This document shows positions 11,014 through 23,581 of a DNA stretch of 64,000 nt, piece after piece. Source of the DNA: Chromobotia macracanthus (lineage: Eukaryota > Chordata > Actinopteri > Cypriniformes > Botiidae); the NCBI GenBank assembly GCA_036877525.1, contig JAZGTH010000007.1, forward strand, positions 914,001 through 978,000. Direction: 5' to 3'. Made by a program: the position numbers and the translations under genes. The notes beneath the pieces are model-generated. The model was not told the DNA's origin and searched no databases. It saw nothing but the letters and a program-made list of their open reading frames with translations. Every line of letters begins with the position of its first letter. The first letter of the stretch is position 1.

Positions 11014-14000
11014 TGTGTGTGTGTTTCACAGGAGATTTGCAGAAATGAAACACTATGGAGACGAGCTGCAGTCTGTTATTTCTCAGCTGCTGAGAGTTCG
11101 GGCAGTGAGTGTAAACATTGAAACATCCAGCTCAACCCCTTAAAAACGTCTTACTGTTTTCCAAATGCCCAGTTAAAATGCACAATAAATACTGTAGGTG
11201 TGGGAATCAGAAAGGATGATAATAAAGGAACTGATATTTCTTTCATCTGCATTAGACTTCTGTGCACATCTATAATTTTAGCTTGTTCTGAGTTTGAATT
11301 TTAGTTAATGAGCAGTTGCGTGTCTATTAACCTCATGTTACAGTATTGTAAAGTGTAAATATTATAGTACTTTGTTTAAAGTCATTCAGTCATTGTCATT
11401 CTTTTAGAGAGCAGCTGATCGCCTGTATGGAGTCTATAAAGTTCATGGAAACTATGGAAGAGTCTTCAGGTAATTTCTTAAAGAAACAACAATTATGCAG
11501 TGAATTATACATTTTATGTATTGTTTTGTTATGTCTTGCATTCCTATAGCTCAGTTGGTAGAGCATTGTGTTAGCAGTACCAAGGTTGTGGGTTCAATTC
11601 CCAGGGAACAAACAAAATGATAAAATGTATAACATTTAGTATGCTTTGATAAGAGCATCAGACAGTTGCATAAATGAATACATGTTTATCCATTGTGTGC
11701 TTTTTGGGACTTGAACCCATTGTTGTTGCAAGCACCATGCTCTAACAGTTAGGCTGCAGGAACAGCTGTATGTTGCTGTATGAATATTAAAACCCTGTGC
11801 TCTTGTTTTAAAGGATCCAGAGGTGTTATGTTACTGTTATTGGTTATAACGGTTAATGTGAACAAGGTTTTTGGGGGGAAATCATCTCTTTCAGCTTGAG
11901 ATTGTGTAGCTGTGGCCGGCTGCGGCCTCTCACTGTGAATTTTTTTTTGTTTTGGACAGCGAGTGGAGCGCCATTGAGAAAGAGATGGGAGACGGACTCC
12001 AGAGCGCCGGCCATCACATGGACGCGTGAGTCCACAACACACGCAAACATAGACACAGGTCTTTATGATCCGTCCTCATCCGGTTCCTTTTGCTTCTCCT
12101 CTGGTTTGTATGACTGACTGTTCTGATGGATTCCAGACTGCTGTACTCAGCAGAAAGGTTAAAGGTCAGAGCCCACAGCTCTGCCTGTTTCCATCGAAAG
12201 ACATCGAAAGCCTGTCTGTCCTCAGCACCCATTTGACAGGCTGTTTCATGGATCATGTTGCTCACCTATTCCCAACAATTGCTCAACATACCCAATACAG
12301 ACCTGCAGTGGGTTTGACATTAGTTTGACAAGCTCTGCCCTCTATTCAGAATAAATAATACATGTAGTTTCAGCAGTATGCCAGACTGCAAAATAAGCGC
12401 TGAGCTGTAAGACCAAAATCTTACATCATGTTAACGCTATACATAACTATACATACGTAACATTATGCTATATACAGCTACCTATATAACATTAACTAGA
12501 TGTAATAGTAATTTTTCTGGACATTTAGGTTAATATTAAACTACTTTAACTATTTTAAAAAATTCAATGTATTTTAATTTTATATTGTGCGTTTTCTACT
12601 GTATGTAACACAAAGCGTGCAGTCATCTTTCTTTCATGTTTGTGCAGTAAATACATGTAGTCTTTCACACCCATCAGAGCACAGATCTGTTGGTTGTTGT
12701 TGTTTTGTAGTGTTTCAGACGCTTTTGTTCTGCAGGTTTGCCGCGTCTGTGGATGATATTTTAGAGGAAGAGGAGCATTATGCCGACCAGCTGAAGGAAT
12801 ATCTGTTCTACACAGACGCATTAAGGTGCAGCATTAATGTCTGAACTGAAGCATGACATGATATAACACGAGCTGTTATAACAGTGAGACTGATTCGAAT
12901 CATCCACAGCTCTTGTTCTCATTGCACTGTCCCCTGAGAGTTAACAGCATGCACTGGCTGATTGAGCGGCACGTGCAGTATTCACTGTTAACACAACCCC
13001 ATCAATGCCTTATAGTGCTCTATAAAAAAACCTTTATTCTGAAATACATTACTAATAGAGCTGTGTTCTCCTTTGTTGCTAACTAGTTATGCTAAGCAAT
13101 TCTTAATGATTGTATTTCTTGCTTGGGTTCTGTTATGTGCTGTTTTCTGCGTGTTCTCAGGGCAGTGTGTAAGAAGCATGAGCTGACACAATATGAGCTG
13201 GAGATGGCCACCCAGGATCTGACCTCCAAGAAACAACAGAGGGAGGAGCTTGCCACCGGGGTCAGTGTCCGTCCAATCAAATGACATCACTCAGAGACAA
13301 AGGCATCACTCCTCTGTAACAGGGGACTTTCCAGCAGAATAGATTACCCAAAAATGACATTGATTTCATCATTTACACACCCTCGTGTTATTCCCAGTTC
13401 ATATGAGAGAATTTCCAGTATTGTTCCTTTAACTGTTTATCTTAAAGCTGCAACTCTTTAACTCTGTTGCCTCTCTGTCGCTGTCTCTGTTTGAAACATA
13501 AAATTGCAGGTTACTTTATGTACTTTGAAGTCCAAAAAAGCCAAACTGAAATTTTTAGGGAAACTGGACCCGACAGTTTACATGATAAATCATAATTATA
13601 AACTTACTCTTGTGAATCTGGCTAAGGGAAGAAGATCATGTTGAACACAGATCTGTTATGTATTTGCTCAATAACTAATTTTTGTTTATTTTTAACCAGA
13701 AAAACCCAGACGGGTTGCAGATTTAAACAGCAAAATTTAGTGCAACAACGTTTTATAGTGTGTTAGAGTTTGAGTGTTTTTTGATGTATTTAAATTGTGG
13801 ATTTTGCAGTTAGCATGAATAGAGTTCACAGATAATTAGCTTATTGGCACATTTATCACGTAAACATTTGAGACTTAAAATCTGACCCTCTTGGCTGATA
13901 CAGCTAATTAGTCTGCCAACTTGCATGAGAAAAAGGAAGGAAAAGCTTATTTCAGCTTTCTGCAAATAAACATTGGAGGAAGAGTGAGGGTTACTCAGGC

Positions 14001-14987
14001 CAGTGGGTGTCATTGACATGTTCTTTTCTTGTGCAGACGGTAAGGACCTTCTCTCTGAAGGGCATGACCAGTAAACTGTTTGGACAGGAGACCCCAGAGC
14101 AGAGAGAGGCCAAGCTGAAAATGCTGGAGACTCAGATCGAGGAAGGAGAAGAGCTGGTCAAAGAAAGAAACACAGAATGCGAGTAAGAAAAGCAGTTATG
14201 TCATGATTATCCCAGAGGTCCACATATAATATCAAATATCTTAAAACTTAGCAACCCAGCTAACAGTTTGATAACCTTAAAGTTATCAAAAACGTTTTTG
14301 CTGTAATGTTAGTAGGACCTAATGTTATATAACATGAAAAGTTATTAGATTGTTAGTGGAACTTTTGAAAAATTATACAGAATTTAAGCCATTTTGGATA
14401 ACGTTCATATAATTAATGAAATGTTTTTGAACATCTAAAAAAACTGGATGTTTTAAATGTTCCTAGAACATTCAAAATTACTAAATGGAACTACTTAATG
14501 GAAATGTTAGGGAAACATTCTGAAATTGTTAGCTGGGAATTCATGTAACCACCTCTTTGTTTGAATTAAAAACTTGTATTTATTTCACCTCAAAAATATG
14601 TTGAATATCTTTGTGACTTTATGGAGAGAGTTTGTGAAGAATGCATGGGTGGACATTGAGAGGTTTAAGGAGCAGAAGGATCATGATCTTCGAGAGGCTC
14701 TCATCAGCTACGCCATCATGCAGATCAGCATGTGCAAAAAGGTGACTAGCTTCAGTTAAATGCCAGTCATTTTCAGTAAAGGGTTCCTGTAGCTCACTTT
14801 GAAGAGCATTCCAACACCAAGGTCACGGGTTCAATTCACAGGCAACACACAAAACTTATCAAGAAATATCCAGAATGAATAACAGCACCTACCAAATGTA
14901 TCTGTGTCACATTAAAACACACGTGTGTTATGTTTTCAGGGAATTCAAGTGTGGAACAATGCTAAAGAGTGCTTCAGTAAGATGTGA
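6614..14987 (+). CDS. snx4: Sorting nexin 4, 14 coding exons
   Basis: Endosomal PX-BAR protein that binds PtdIns3P and drives recycling from endosomes and autophagy-linked sorting. Exons: 6614-6685, 8430-8554, 9561-9699, 9789-9938, 10361-10408, 10825-10880, 11032-11104, 11408-11469, 11960-12025, 12736-12825, 13161-13260, 14037-14182, 14627-14741, 14940-14987. They total 1290 nt, 429 aa (human 450), all phases agreeing. The PX domain begins near residue 36, with lipid-binding RRYSEF at 84-89 and PPLPEKR at 106-112, followed by VWHKLSADNMDPDFVERRR. The helical BAR region covers roughly the last 240 residues and contains FSLKGMTSKLFGQETPEQRE; the protein ends QVWNNAKECFSKM. The N-terminus is shorter and less conserved than in human, and exon 1 is the least certain part. 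The exon 13 acceptor (AG at 14625-14626) has a weak pyrimidine tract. Confidence 0.95.
6690..7930. repeat. TGTTG/TGATG pentanucleotide array in snx4 intron 1
   Basis: About 1.24 kb of five-base units, mostly TGTTG and TGATG in irregular blocks with occasional GGGTGATG interruptions. It begins within about ten bases of the exon 1 donor (GTAAAT at 6686). The minus strand is open for 488 codons of Thr/His/Asn/Gln, a product of repeat composition and not a gene. Confidence 0.95.
7931..8429. other. Rest of snx4 intron 1
   Basis: Ordinary AT-rich intron sequence between the pentamer array and exon 2. I see no gene, RNA or clear repeat here. Confidence 0.5.
8816..8900 (+). mobile_element. Family A MITE fragment, left end
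   Basis: Begins TTTAAAGCTGCAGTTTGTAA and continues TTGTTAAAAATGAACAAAAA, the left terminus of family A, then stops after the GTACATGACAGATTCTG stretch. The right part is absent. Confidence 0.65.
10940..11028. repeat. (TG)n microsatellite before snx4 exon 7
   Basis: A long TG run with one GTGGTG interruption forms the end of snx4 intron 6, a few bases from the acceptor CACAG at 11027-11031. Confidence 0.95.
11541..11690 (+). mobile_element. tRNA-derived SINE
   Basis: Contains a pol III A box (TAGCTCAGTTGGTAGAGCA) and B box (GGGTTCAATTCCCAG) at tRNA spacing, followed by a non-tRNA tail with ATAAAATGTATAACATTTAG. The acceptor-stem ends do not pair well, so it is a SINE head and not a tRNA gene. 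Diverged relatives are at 14783, 37270 (reverse), 44845 and 49066. Confidence 0.75.
13345..13428 (+). mobile_element. Family D inverted-repeat element fragment
   Basis: Contains ACCCAAAAATGACATTGATT and TCATCATTTACACACCCTCG, matching one arm of the element at 40135-40415. Only one arm is present. Confidence 0.5.
13444..13732 (-). mobile_element. Family A MITE-like element, near full length
   Basis: Reads in reverse relative to the copy at 34778: TTAAAGCTGCAAC at the left, then AAATTGCAGGTTACTTTATG, CTGTTATGTATTTGCTCAAT, and GTTGCAGATTTAAA at the right. Termini are inverted repeats. It sits in snx4 intron 11. Confidence 0.75.
14248..14540 (+). mobile_element. Family B MITE-like element, full length
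   Basis: Starts CCCAGCTAACAGTTTGATAA and ends AAATTGTTAGCTGGGAA, giving inverted ends of about 11 bp (CCCAGCTAACA). The interior is AT-rich with TAACGTTC and TAGTGGAAC motifs and no coding capacity. Other copies: 41850, 52438, 54468, 58529, 59598, 60475 and 61790 (reverse). Confidence 0.75.
14783..14885 (+). mobile_element. Degraded tRNA-derived SINE
   Basis: CCTGTAGCTCACTTTGAAGAGCA resembles the A box and GGTCACGGGTTCAATTCACAG the B box of the element at 11541, more diverged. It lies in the last snx4 intron. Confidence 0.6.
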
Positions 14988-16974
14988 AGGTCCAGTCAGG
15001 ACACAAAAAACCAGGAGGCCTTGGACGCGATCCAGAGAAGCACAGAGACAGACCTGGAGGGCTGAAGTCTTCCCCTCAATACTTAACCTCTTAAACCTGA
15101 AGCTCTGGTGTAAAATGTATCAGATAATATCAGACATTACACCATATTCAGAGTCCAAACAATGAATGGGGTTCCTTTTTATGTATTTCGGGTTATGTTC
15201 TGCAGCTAGATTCAGATCTGGTCGCATTTGTGACTGCACTTTTGATTTACAAGAGTTGGCAAATGTAATGGATGATAGTTTTACTTAACATTTCAGACAG
15301 AAACAAAAGGATTTTATTGTTATTCTTAGTAGTGATTTTGAAACCCTTGACTGAGTTCTTTATCATTTGACAATGTCATTTTTTTATTGTTAACTTTTTG
15401 ATGCCAGCATATGTGCTAAAATCTTTCCTTTTATACTTTAATTAAACTTGTACTACTTGGGTTCATCATAAAGTTGTTATAAATTAAAAAAAAATGCTGA
15501 AGCAGTTGCAAGTATTGATTCAAGTGATCAAGCTAAAATGTGGTAGTGCATTATGGGAAAGTAAAGACAAAACATTAAAAGTGTGCCCAGCAGTTTCAAA
15601 TTATGTCCAATTTCTTGGAATGTAAAAGTGATCTTAATCACCAAACGCTAGATTTTCCATGAAAAAAAAGTAGCTGGTCTTATTCACAAATAGTGTGTGT
15701 CCCTGACACGCACACTGCAAACAAAATCTCATAACTGCTATTCATCACAACACCCGGCTCTGTCACTTCAGCACATTCAGTCATTACACATGTTTAAACC
15801 ACTGGTCTCTCCCTTTATATGCTTCAGTTCAGCTCAGAAAGATTCAGATTCTGTTTATGCCTTATCCCAAACCTAACTGCATATTTTCTCTGTTGCCATA
15901 GCTTCCACTATGAATAACATTTGGTGTATGATGAGTGGTTGGGTGGGTCAATGTTTTGATATTAATCTGGCTAAAGAAACTGTAAGGTCAAACAGGAAAG
16001 GCAGGATATAGTAATGTCCTCATTTTAGAAGTGTGTGTGTGTGACCCTCCGGCCATTCGGTTCATTTGTAGTGGGATGGAATTATTTATTATATTATAGT
16101 ATATGCTGTTAAAATTGTTGTGCTGTAACACCAATGGTGATTAAAAAAATACCACCATCATTTGTCTTGTGTTTTTCTATGATATCACAGTCTTCTATTC
16201 GGTCCCATTGAAATGTAAAGATTAAATGTATTATGCATAAGACTGAATATTATGTGCCACAAAACGTTAGGATTTACACTTTAATGAGAAGATAATCTTA
16301 CGTTACTGGGTTACAGTAACAAAAATAAAATATTGATATTGCACTGCTGATACAGGACATTAAACTGGATTAATTCAGGCGAATTAATGTGTCAGTCACT
16401 ACAGGGCTGTTCGGTCCTCATGCGCCCTCTGGCGGCGGCAGTCTGACACGAGCGGTCACTGTGTTACCCTTTCTCTGCCCCTGAAGTTTCATTTTAGGAC
16501 CATTTTTATATATATTTTATAATATATTATAGTATATTACATATACATATATTATAATCATTAATGTATTTAATCACTTCTGAATCACATTCTGAATTTG
16601 AACAACTGGAAAAGCAATCTGCCTCCCTGCAGCACAAAACCGAAATCAATCCAGATTTTGTTGCATGAGAATGAAATATAACGACATTTATCAGATGTTA
16701 ACAATTAGAAAATACATTTTGGGAATTTTGTCACCACTGTTATTTGTTTCCTTTATTTTGTATGTAATTCAATACTGAGTTCACCTGCATCCCATCTGAG
16801 GCTTAAAGTCACAATAAAATCAAAATACGCTATTCTTATTTTTATGGAATATTTAGTATTTATTATAATGCTTTATCCGTGCACTTATTTTTTTTAATTC
16901 ACGTATCCTCGTAATCTTTCATCAAAACGTAACCTTTATTTTCTCTGTTATTTCCCAACACTCGTTCGTCATGA
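14988..16974. other. snx4 3' UTR and spacer to the znf148 5' region
   Basis: No coding region is visible. AATAAA hexamers on the plus strand at 16324-16329 and 16813-16818 are possible polyadenylation signals, but no cleavage site can be assigned. The rest is AT-rich unique-looking sequence. Confidence 0.5.
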
Positions 16975-17131
16975 GAGATCCGCCGCGATCCCACAATGCA
17001 CCGCTGCGCAGCTGCAGACGGAGTGTAGCTCGCTAGCCTCGCGTGCTAACAGCAGCATCGCAGTAAAGTTTGACAAACACGTCATGAGCGGCTCGAACCC
17101 GCCGCCGGCCCGGCGCTGACACACACCCGCG
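16975..17131 (+). promoter_or_regulatory. CpG island and probable 5' UTR exon of znf148
   Basis: Dense CpG (CCGCCGGCCCGGCG and neighbours) after a long AT-rich stretch. A good donor occurs at CCCGCG|GTACGTAA, so a noncoding first exon could end at 17131 and splice to the acceptor at 23580-23581. TCCCACAATGCACCG at the start resembles a ZNF143/Staf-type promoter site; that is a guess from similarity. CpG richness continues to about 17250. No transcript evidence is available. Confidence 0.55.
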
Positions 17132-17337
17132 GTACGTAAACGCTTCACCTGCGCAGCTTTCCGCGACAGTCGACCGTGAAAACGTGCGTGATGAAACGGC
17201 AGCAGAATGATGGAGCCGCGGCCGACTGACGACACTGACGCGTTAAAGTGCTCAGCGGATGTGTGCATCTAATGAGTGTGAATACAGCCGCACTCCTCAT
17301 GCATTTATCAGTGTGAGCAAATGTGCACGAACTGAAC

Positions 17338-20300
17338 TGTTGATCACTGACGTGTGTCGATCACTGACGTGTGTCGATCACTGGCGTGTGTCGATCACTG
17401 GCGTGTGTCGATCACTGGCGTGTGTCGATCACTGGCGTGTGTTGATCACTGACGTGTGTTGATCACTGACGTGTGTTGATCACTGACGTGTGTTGATCAC
17501 TGACGTGTGTTGATCACTGACGTGTGTTGATCACTGGCGTGTGTTGATCACTGACGTGTGTTGATCACTGACGTGTGTTGATCACTGACGTGTGTTCGTG
17601 TGCAGTTGATCACTGACGTGTGTTGATCACTGGCGTGTGTTGATCACTGGCGTGTGTTGATCACTGACGTGTGTTGATCACTGGCGTGTGTTGATCACTG
17701 GCGTGTGTTGATCACTGCCGTGTGTTGATCACTGACGTGTGTTGATCACTGACGTGTGTTGATCACTGACGTGTGTTCGTGTGCAGTTGATCACTGACGT
17801 GTGTTGATCACTGACGTGTGTTGATCACTGACGTGTGTTGATCACTGGCGTGTGTTGATCACTGACGTGTGTTGATCACTGGCGTGTGTTGATCACTGAC
17901 GTGTGTTGATCACTGACGTGTGTTGATCACTGGCGTGTGTTGATCACTGGCGTGTGTTGATCACTGACGTGTGTTGATCACTGGCGTGTGTTGATCACTG
18001 GCGTGTGTTGATCACTGACGTGTGTTGATCACTGGCGTGTGTTGATCACTGACGTGTGTTGATCACTGACGTGTGTTGATCACTGGCGTGTGTTGATCAC
18101 TGGCGTGTGTTGATCACTGGCGTGTGTTGATCACTGGCGTGTGTTGATCACTGGCGTGTGTTGATCACTGACGTGTGTTGATCACTGGTGTGTGTTCGTG
18201 TGCAGTTGATCACTGACGTGTGTTCGTGTGCAGTTGATCACTGGCGTGTGTTCGTGTGCAGTTGATCACTGGCGTGTGTTGATCACTGGCGTGTGTTGAT
18301 CACTGGCGTGTGTTGATCACTGGCGTGTGTTGATCACTGGCGTGTGTTGATCACTGGCGTGTGTTGATCACTGACGTGTGTTCGTGTGCAGTTGATCACT
18401 GGCGTGTGTTGATCACTGGCGTGTGTTGATCACTGGCGTGTGTTGATCACTGGCGTGTGTTGATCACTGGTCGTGTGCAGTTGATCACTGACGTGTGTTC
18501 GTGTGCAGTTGATCACTGACGTCGTGTGCAGTTGATCACTGGCGTGTGTTGATCACTGGCGTGTGTTGATCACTGGCGTGTGTTGATCACTGGCGTGTGT
18601 TGATCACTGGTGTGTGTTCGTGTGCAGTTGATCACTGACGTGTGTTCGTGTGCAGTTGATCACTGACGTGTGTTCGTGTGCAGTTGATCACTGGCGTGTG
18701 TTCGTGTGCAGTTGATCACTGGCGTGTGTTGATCACTGGCGTGTGTTGATCACTGACGTGTGTTCGTGTGCAGTTGATCACTGGCGTGTGTTCGTGTGCA
18801 GTTGATCACTGGCGTGTGTTCGTGTGCGTTGATCACTGGCGGTGTTCGTGTGCAGTTGATCACTGGCGTGTGTTGATCACTGGCGTGTGTTCGTGTGCAG
18901 TTGATCACTGGCGTGTGTTCGTGTGCAGTTGATCACTGGCGTGTGTTCGTGTGCAGTTGATCACTGGCGTGTGTTCGTGTGCAGTTGATCACTGGCGTGT
19001 GTTCGTGTGCAGTTGATCACTGGCGTGTGTTGATCACTGGCGTGTGTTCGTGTGCAGTTGATCACTGACGTGTGTCGATCACTGACGTGTGTCGATCACT
19101 GACGTGTGTCGATCACTGGCGTGTGTTGATCACTGACGTGTGTCGATCACTGGCGTGTGTCGATCACTGGCGTGTGTCGATCACTGACGTGTGTCGATCA
19201 CTGGCGTGTGTCGATCACTGACGTGTGTCGATCACTGGCGTGTGTCGATCACTGGCGTGTGTCGATCACTGGCGTGTGTCGATCACTGGCGTGTGTCGAT
19301 CACTGGCGTGTGTCGATCACTGACGTGTGTCGATCACTGACGTGTGTTGATCACTGGCGTGTGTTGATCACTGACGTGTGTTGATCACTGACGTGTGTTG
19401 ATCACTGGCGTGTGTGTTCGTGTGCAGTTGATCACTGACGTGTGTTCGTGTGCAGTTGATCACTGACGTGTGTTCGTGTGCAGTTGATCACTGGCGTGTG
19501 TTGATCACTGACGTGTGTTGATCACTGACGTGTGTCGATCACTGGCGTGTGTCGATCACTGGCGTGTGTCGATCACTGACGTGTGTCGATCACTGGCGTG
19601 TGTCGATCACTGACGTGTGTCGATCACTGGCGTGTGTCGATCACTGGCGTGTGTCGATCACTGGCGTGTGTCGATCACTGGCGTGTGTCGATCACTGACG
19701 TGTGTCGATCACTGACGTGTGTCGATCACTGGCGTGTGTCGATCACTGGCGTGTGTCGATCACTGGCGTGTGTCGATCACTGGCGTGTGTCGATCACTGG
19801 CGTGTGTCGATCACTGGCGTGTGTCGATCACTGGCGTGTGTGATCACTGGCGTGTGTCGATCACTGGCGTGTGTCGATCACTGGCGTGTGTCGATCACTG
19901 ACGGTGTCGATCACTGGCGGTGTCGATCACTGACGTGTGTCGATCACTGACGTGTGTGATCACTGGCGTGTGTCGATCACCGACGGTGTCGATCACTGGC
20001 GTGTGTCGATCACTGGCGTGTGTCGATCACTGGCGTGTGTCGATCACTGGCGTGTGTCGATCACTGGCGTGTGTCGATCACTGGCGTGTGTCGATCACTG
20101 ACGTGTGTCGATCACTGACGTGTGTCGATCACTGACGTGTGTGTTCGTGTGCAGTTGATCACTGACGTGTGTTGATCACTGGCGTGTGTTGATCACTGAC
20201 GTGTGTTGATCACTGACGTGTGTTGATCACTGGTGTGTGTTGATCACTGACGTGTGTGTTCGTGTGCAGTTGATCACTGACGTGTGTTGATCACTGGCGT

Positions 20301-22925
20301 GTGTTGATCACTGACGTGTGTTCGTGTGCAGTTGATCACTGACGTGTGTTCGTGTGCAGTTGATCACTGGCTTCGGTGCAGTTGATCACTGGCGTGTGTT
20401 GATCACTGGCGTGTGTTGATCACTGACGTGTGTTGATCACTGACGTGTTGTGCAGTTGATCACTGACGTTTTCGTGTGCAGTTGATCACTGGCGTGTGTT
20501 GATCACTGGCGTGTGTTGATCACTGGCGTGTGTTGATCACTGGCGTGTGTTGATCACTGGTGTGTGTTGATCACTGGCGGTGTGTTCGTGTGCAGTTGAT
20601 CACTGGCGTGTGTTGATCACTGGCGTGTGTTGATCACTGACTGCGGTGCAGTTGATCACTGGCGTGTGTCGTGTGCAGTTGATCACTGCTTGTTCGTGCA
20701 GTTGATCACTGACGTGTGTTGATCACTGACGTGTGTTGATCACTGGCGTGTGTTGATCACTGGCGTGTGTTGATCACTGGTGTTCGTGTGCAGTTGATCA
20801 CTGACGTGTGTTGATCACTGGCGTGTGTTGATCACTGGCGTGTGTTGATCACTGGCGTGTGTTGATCACTGGCGTGTGTTCGTGTGCAGTTGATCACTGG
20901 CGTGTGTTGATCACTGGCGTGTGTTGATCACTGGCGTGTGTTGATCACTGGCGTGTGTTGATCACTGGCGTGTGTTGATCACTGGCGTGTGTTGATCACT
21001 GGCGTGTGTTGATCACTGGCGTGTGTTGATCACTGGCGTTGTGCAGTTGATCACTGGCGTGTGTTCGTGTGCAGTTGATCACTGGCGTTGCGTGTGTTGA
21101 TCACTGACGTGTGTTGATCACTGGCGTGTGTTGATCACTGGCGTGTGTTGATCACTGGCGTGTGTTGATCACTGGCGTGTGTTGTGCAGTTGATCACTGG
21201 CGTGTGTCAGTTGATCTGCAGTTGATCACTGGCGTGTGTTGTGTGCAGTTGATCACTGGCGTGTGTTCGTGTGCGTTGATCACTGGCGTGTGTTCGTGTG
21301 CAGTTGATCACTGGCGTGTGTTCGTGTGCAGTTGATCACTGGCGTGTGTTCGTGTGCAGTTGATCACTGGCGTGTGTGTTCGTGTGCAGTTGATCACTGG
21401 CGGTTGTTCGTGTGCAGTTGATCACTGGCGTGTGTTCGTGTGCAGTTGATCACTGGCGTGTTCGTGTGCAGTTGATCACTGGCGTGTGTTCGTGTGCAGT
21501 TGATCACTGGCGTGTGTTCGTGTGCAGTTGATCACTGTGCGTGTCAGTTGATCACTGGCGTGTTGTTCGTGTGCAGTTGATCACTGGCGTGTGTTCTGTG
21601 CAGTTGATCACTGGCGTGTGTTCGTGTGCAGTTGATCACTGGCGTGTGTGTTCGTGTGCAGTTGATCACTGGCGTGTGTTGATCACTGGCGTGTGTGTTC
21701 GTGTGCAGTTGATCACTGGCGTGTGTGTTCGTGTGCAGTTGATCACTGACGTGTGTGTTCGTGTGCAGTTGATCACTGGCGTGTGTGTTCGTGTGCAGTT
21801 GATCACTGGCGTGTGTGTTCGTGTGCAGTTGATCACTGGCGTGTGTGTTCGTGTGCAGTTGATCACTGACGTGTGTGTTCGTGTGCAGTTGATCACTGAC
21901 GTGTGTGTTCGTGTGCAGTTGATCACTGGCGTGTGTTCGGTGCAGTTGATCACGTGTGTTCGTGTGCAGTTGATCACTGGCGGTGTGTTCGTGTGCAGTT
22001 GATCACTGCGGTGTGTTCTGTGCAGTTGATCACTGGTGTGTTCTGTGCAGTTGATCACTGGCGTGTGTTCGTGTGCAGTTGATCACTGCGTGTGTTCGTG
22101 TGCAGTTGATCACTGGCGTGTGTTCGTGTGCAGTTGATCACTGGCGTGTGTGTTCGTGTGCAGTTGATCACTGGCGTGTGTGTTCGTGTGCAGTTGATCA
22201 CTGGCGTGTGTTCGTGTGCAGTTGATCACTGGCGTGTGTGTTCGTGTGCAGTTGATCACTGACGTGTGTGTTCGTGTGCAGTTGATCACTGGCGTGTGTT
22301 CGTGTGCAGTTGATCACTGACGTGTGTGTTCGTGTGCAGTTGATCACTGGCGTGTGTGTTCGTGTGCAGTTGATCACTGACGTGTGTGTTCGTGTGCAGT
22401 TGATCACTGGCGTGTGTGTTCGTGTGCAGTTGATCACTGACGTGTGTGTTCGTGTGCAGTTGATCACTGGCGTGTGTGTTCGTGTGCAGTTGATCACTGA
22501 CGTGTGTGTTCGTGTGCAGTTGATCACTGGCGTGTGTGTTCGTGTGCAGTTGATCACTGACGTGTGTGTTCGTGTGCAGTTGATCACTGACGTGTGTTCG
22601 TGTGCAGTTGATCACTGGCGTGTGTGTTCGTGTGCAGTTGATCACTGACGTGTGTGTTCGTGTGCAGTTGATCACTGGCGTGTGTGTTCGTGTGCAGTTG
22701 ATCACTGGTGTGTGTTGATCACTGGCGTGTGTTCGTGTGCAGTTGATCACTGGTGTGTGTTGATCACTGGCGTGTGTTCGTGTGCAGTTGATCACTGGCG
22801 TGTGTGTTCGTGTGCAGTTGATCACTGGCGTGTGTTCGTGTGCAGTTGATCACTGGCGTGTGTTCGTGTGCAGTTGATCACTGGCGTGTGTGTTCGTGTG
22901 CAGTTGATCACTGGCGTGTGTTGAT
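17338..22925. repeat. 5.6-kb minisatellite, 17/28/30-bp units, in inferred znf148 intron 1
   Basis: The short unit is 17 bp, GATCACTGRCGTGTGTY, where R toggles between GGC and GAC and Y gives GTGTCGATC or GTGTTGATC. Longer units insert TCGTGTGCAGT to make 28 bp, or with an extra GT 30 bp. Layout: mixed C then T short units (17338-18190), short units mixed with 28-mers (18190-19065), blocks dominated by the C form (19066-20140), T-form mixtures (20141-21040), then mainly 28- and 30-mers (21040-22925). Frames through it encode only repeat-derived peptides such as ITGVC and should not be annotated as genes. Edges are sharp on both sides. Confidence 0.97.
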
Positions 22926-23581
22926 ATGTAACACACATTTGCAGAATCCTGCATCTGTTTGGTTTGAAGGGTTTCAGGATGTTTTGATCAGTACAGTAGA
23001 CACATGAAGTTTGCATCACAAAATTGTAGATCTTCTAGTCTTCATTGCTGATAAGGAATGTTGACTGTTAAGGGTAAAACATGATATGTTATAACAGAAA
23101 TACTTACTATCAGGTGTCTGTGTGTTCTGAATGACTCTTACACAAGTAGTTATACTGCCTTACTGACAGTATTTATGATCCAGTGGCAATACTGACGGTG
23201 AGCGTCAGGTCAGCTTATGGTCATTTGGTCATTTCTCCTCAGTGTGTACAGGTAACACCTACAGTGGGGTAAAATATTGTCTGAACCCACATTTAAAATT
23301 GTATTTATTTAATCCTGGTAAAATGAAGTTTTAGGATTTTGTATTTAACTTTTCAAATTGTTGGACCAATTTAATCATTTGTAATGAAACACAATAAAAA
23401 CTGTTAAATGCCTTTTAAAAACAGAAGCATTTTCACAAGTGGACTTTGACCTTTGCACACCACTGACTGTATATACCTGTTAAATCATATAGATTATATT
23501 ACCTAAAGCAGTGACACACCTTCACACTAATGTAAGGTTTGCTTCCCTAATATTTAAACTCAGGTGTGCTGTTTCTCTCAG
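22926..23581. other. Rest of inferred znf148 intron 1
   Basis: Unique-looking AT-rich sequence between the minisatellite and the acceptor at 23580-23581. No further feature is seen. Confidence 0.5.

Noticed and set aside
11541..11612. tRNA gene
   Set aside because: A and B boxes are present but the acceptor stem does not pair and a SINE tail follows; similar diverged copies occur elsewhere in the window.
21541..22849. Several 100-180 codon frames on both strands with VRVQLITGVC or NCTRTHTPVI repeats
   Set aside because: They come from the 30-bp unit, a multiple of three, and encode only repeat peptide.
17338..22925. CRISPR-like array
   Set aside because: Units are contiguous 17/28/30-bp repeats with no unique spacers, in a vertebrate intron. 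It is a minisatellite.
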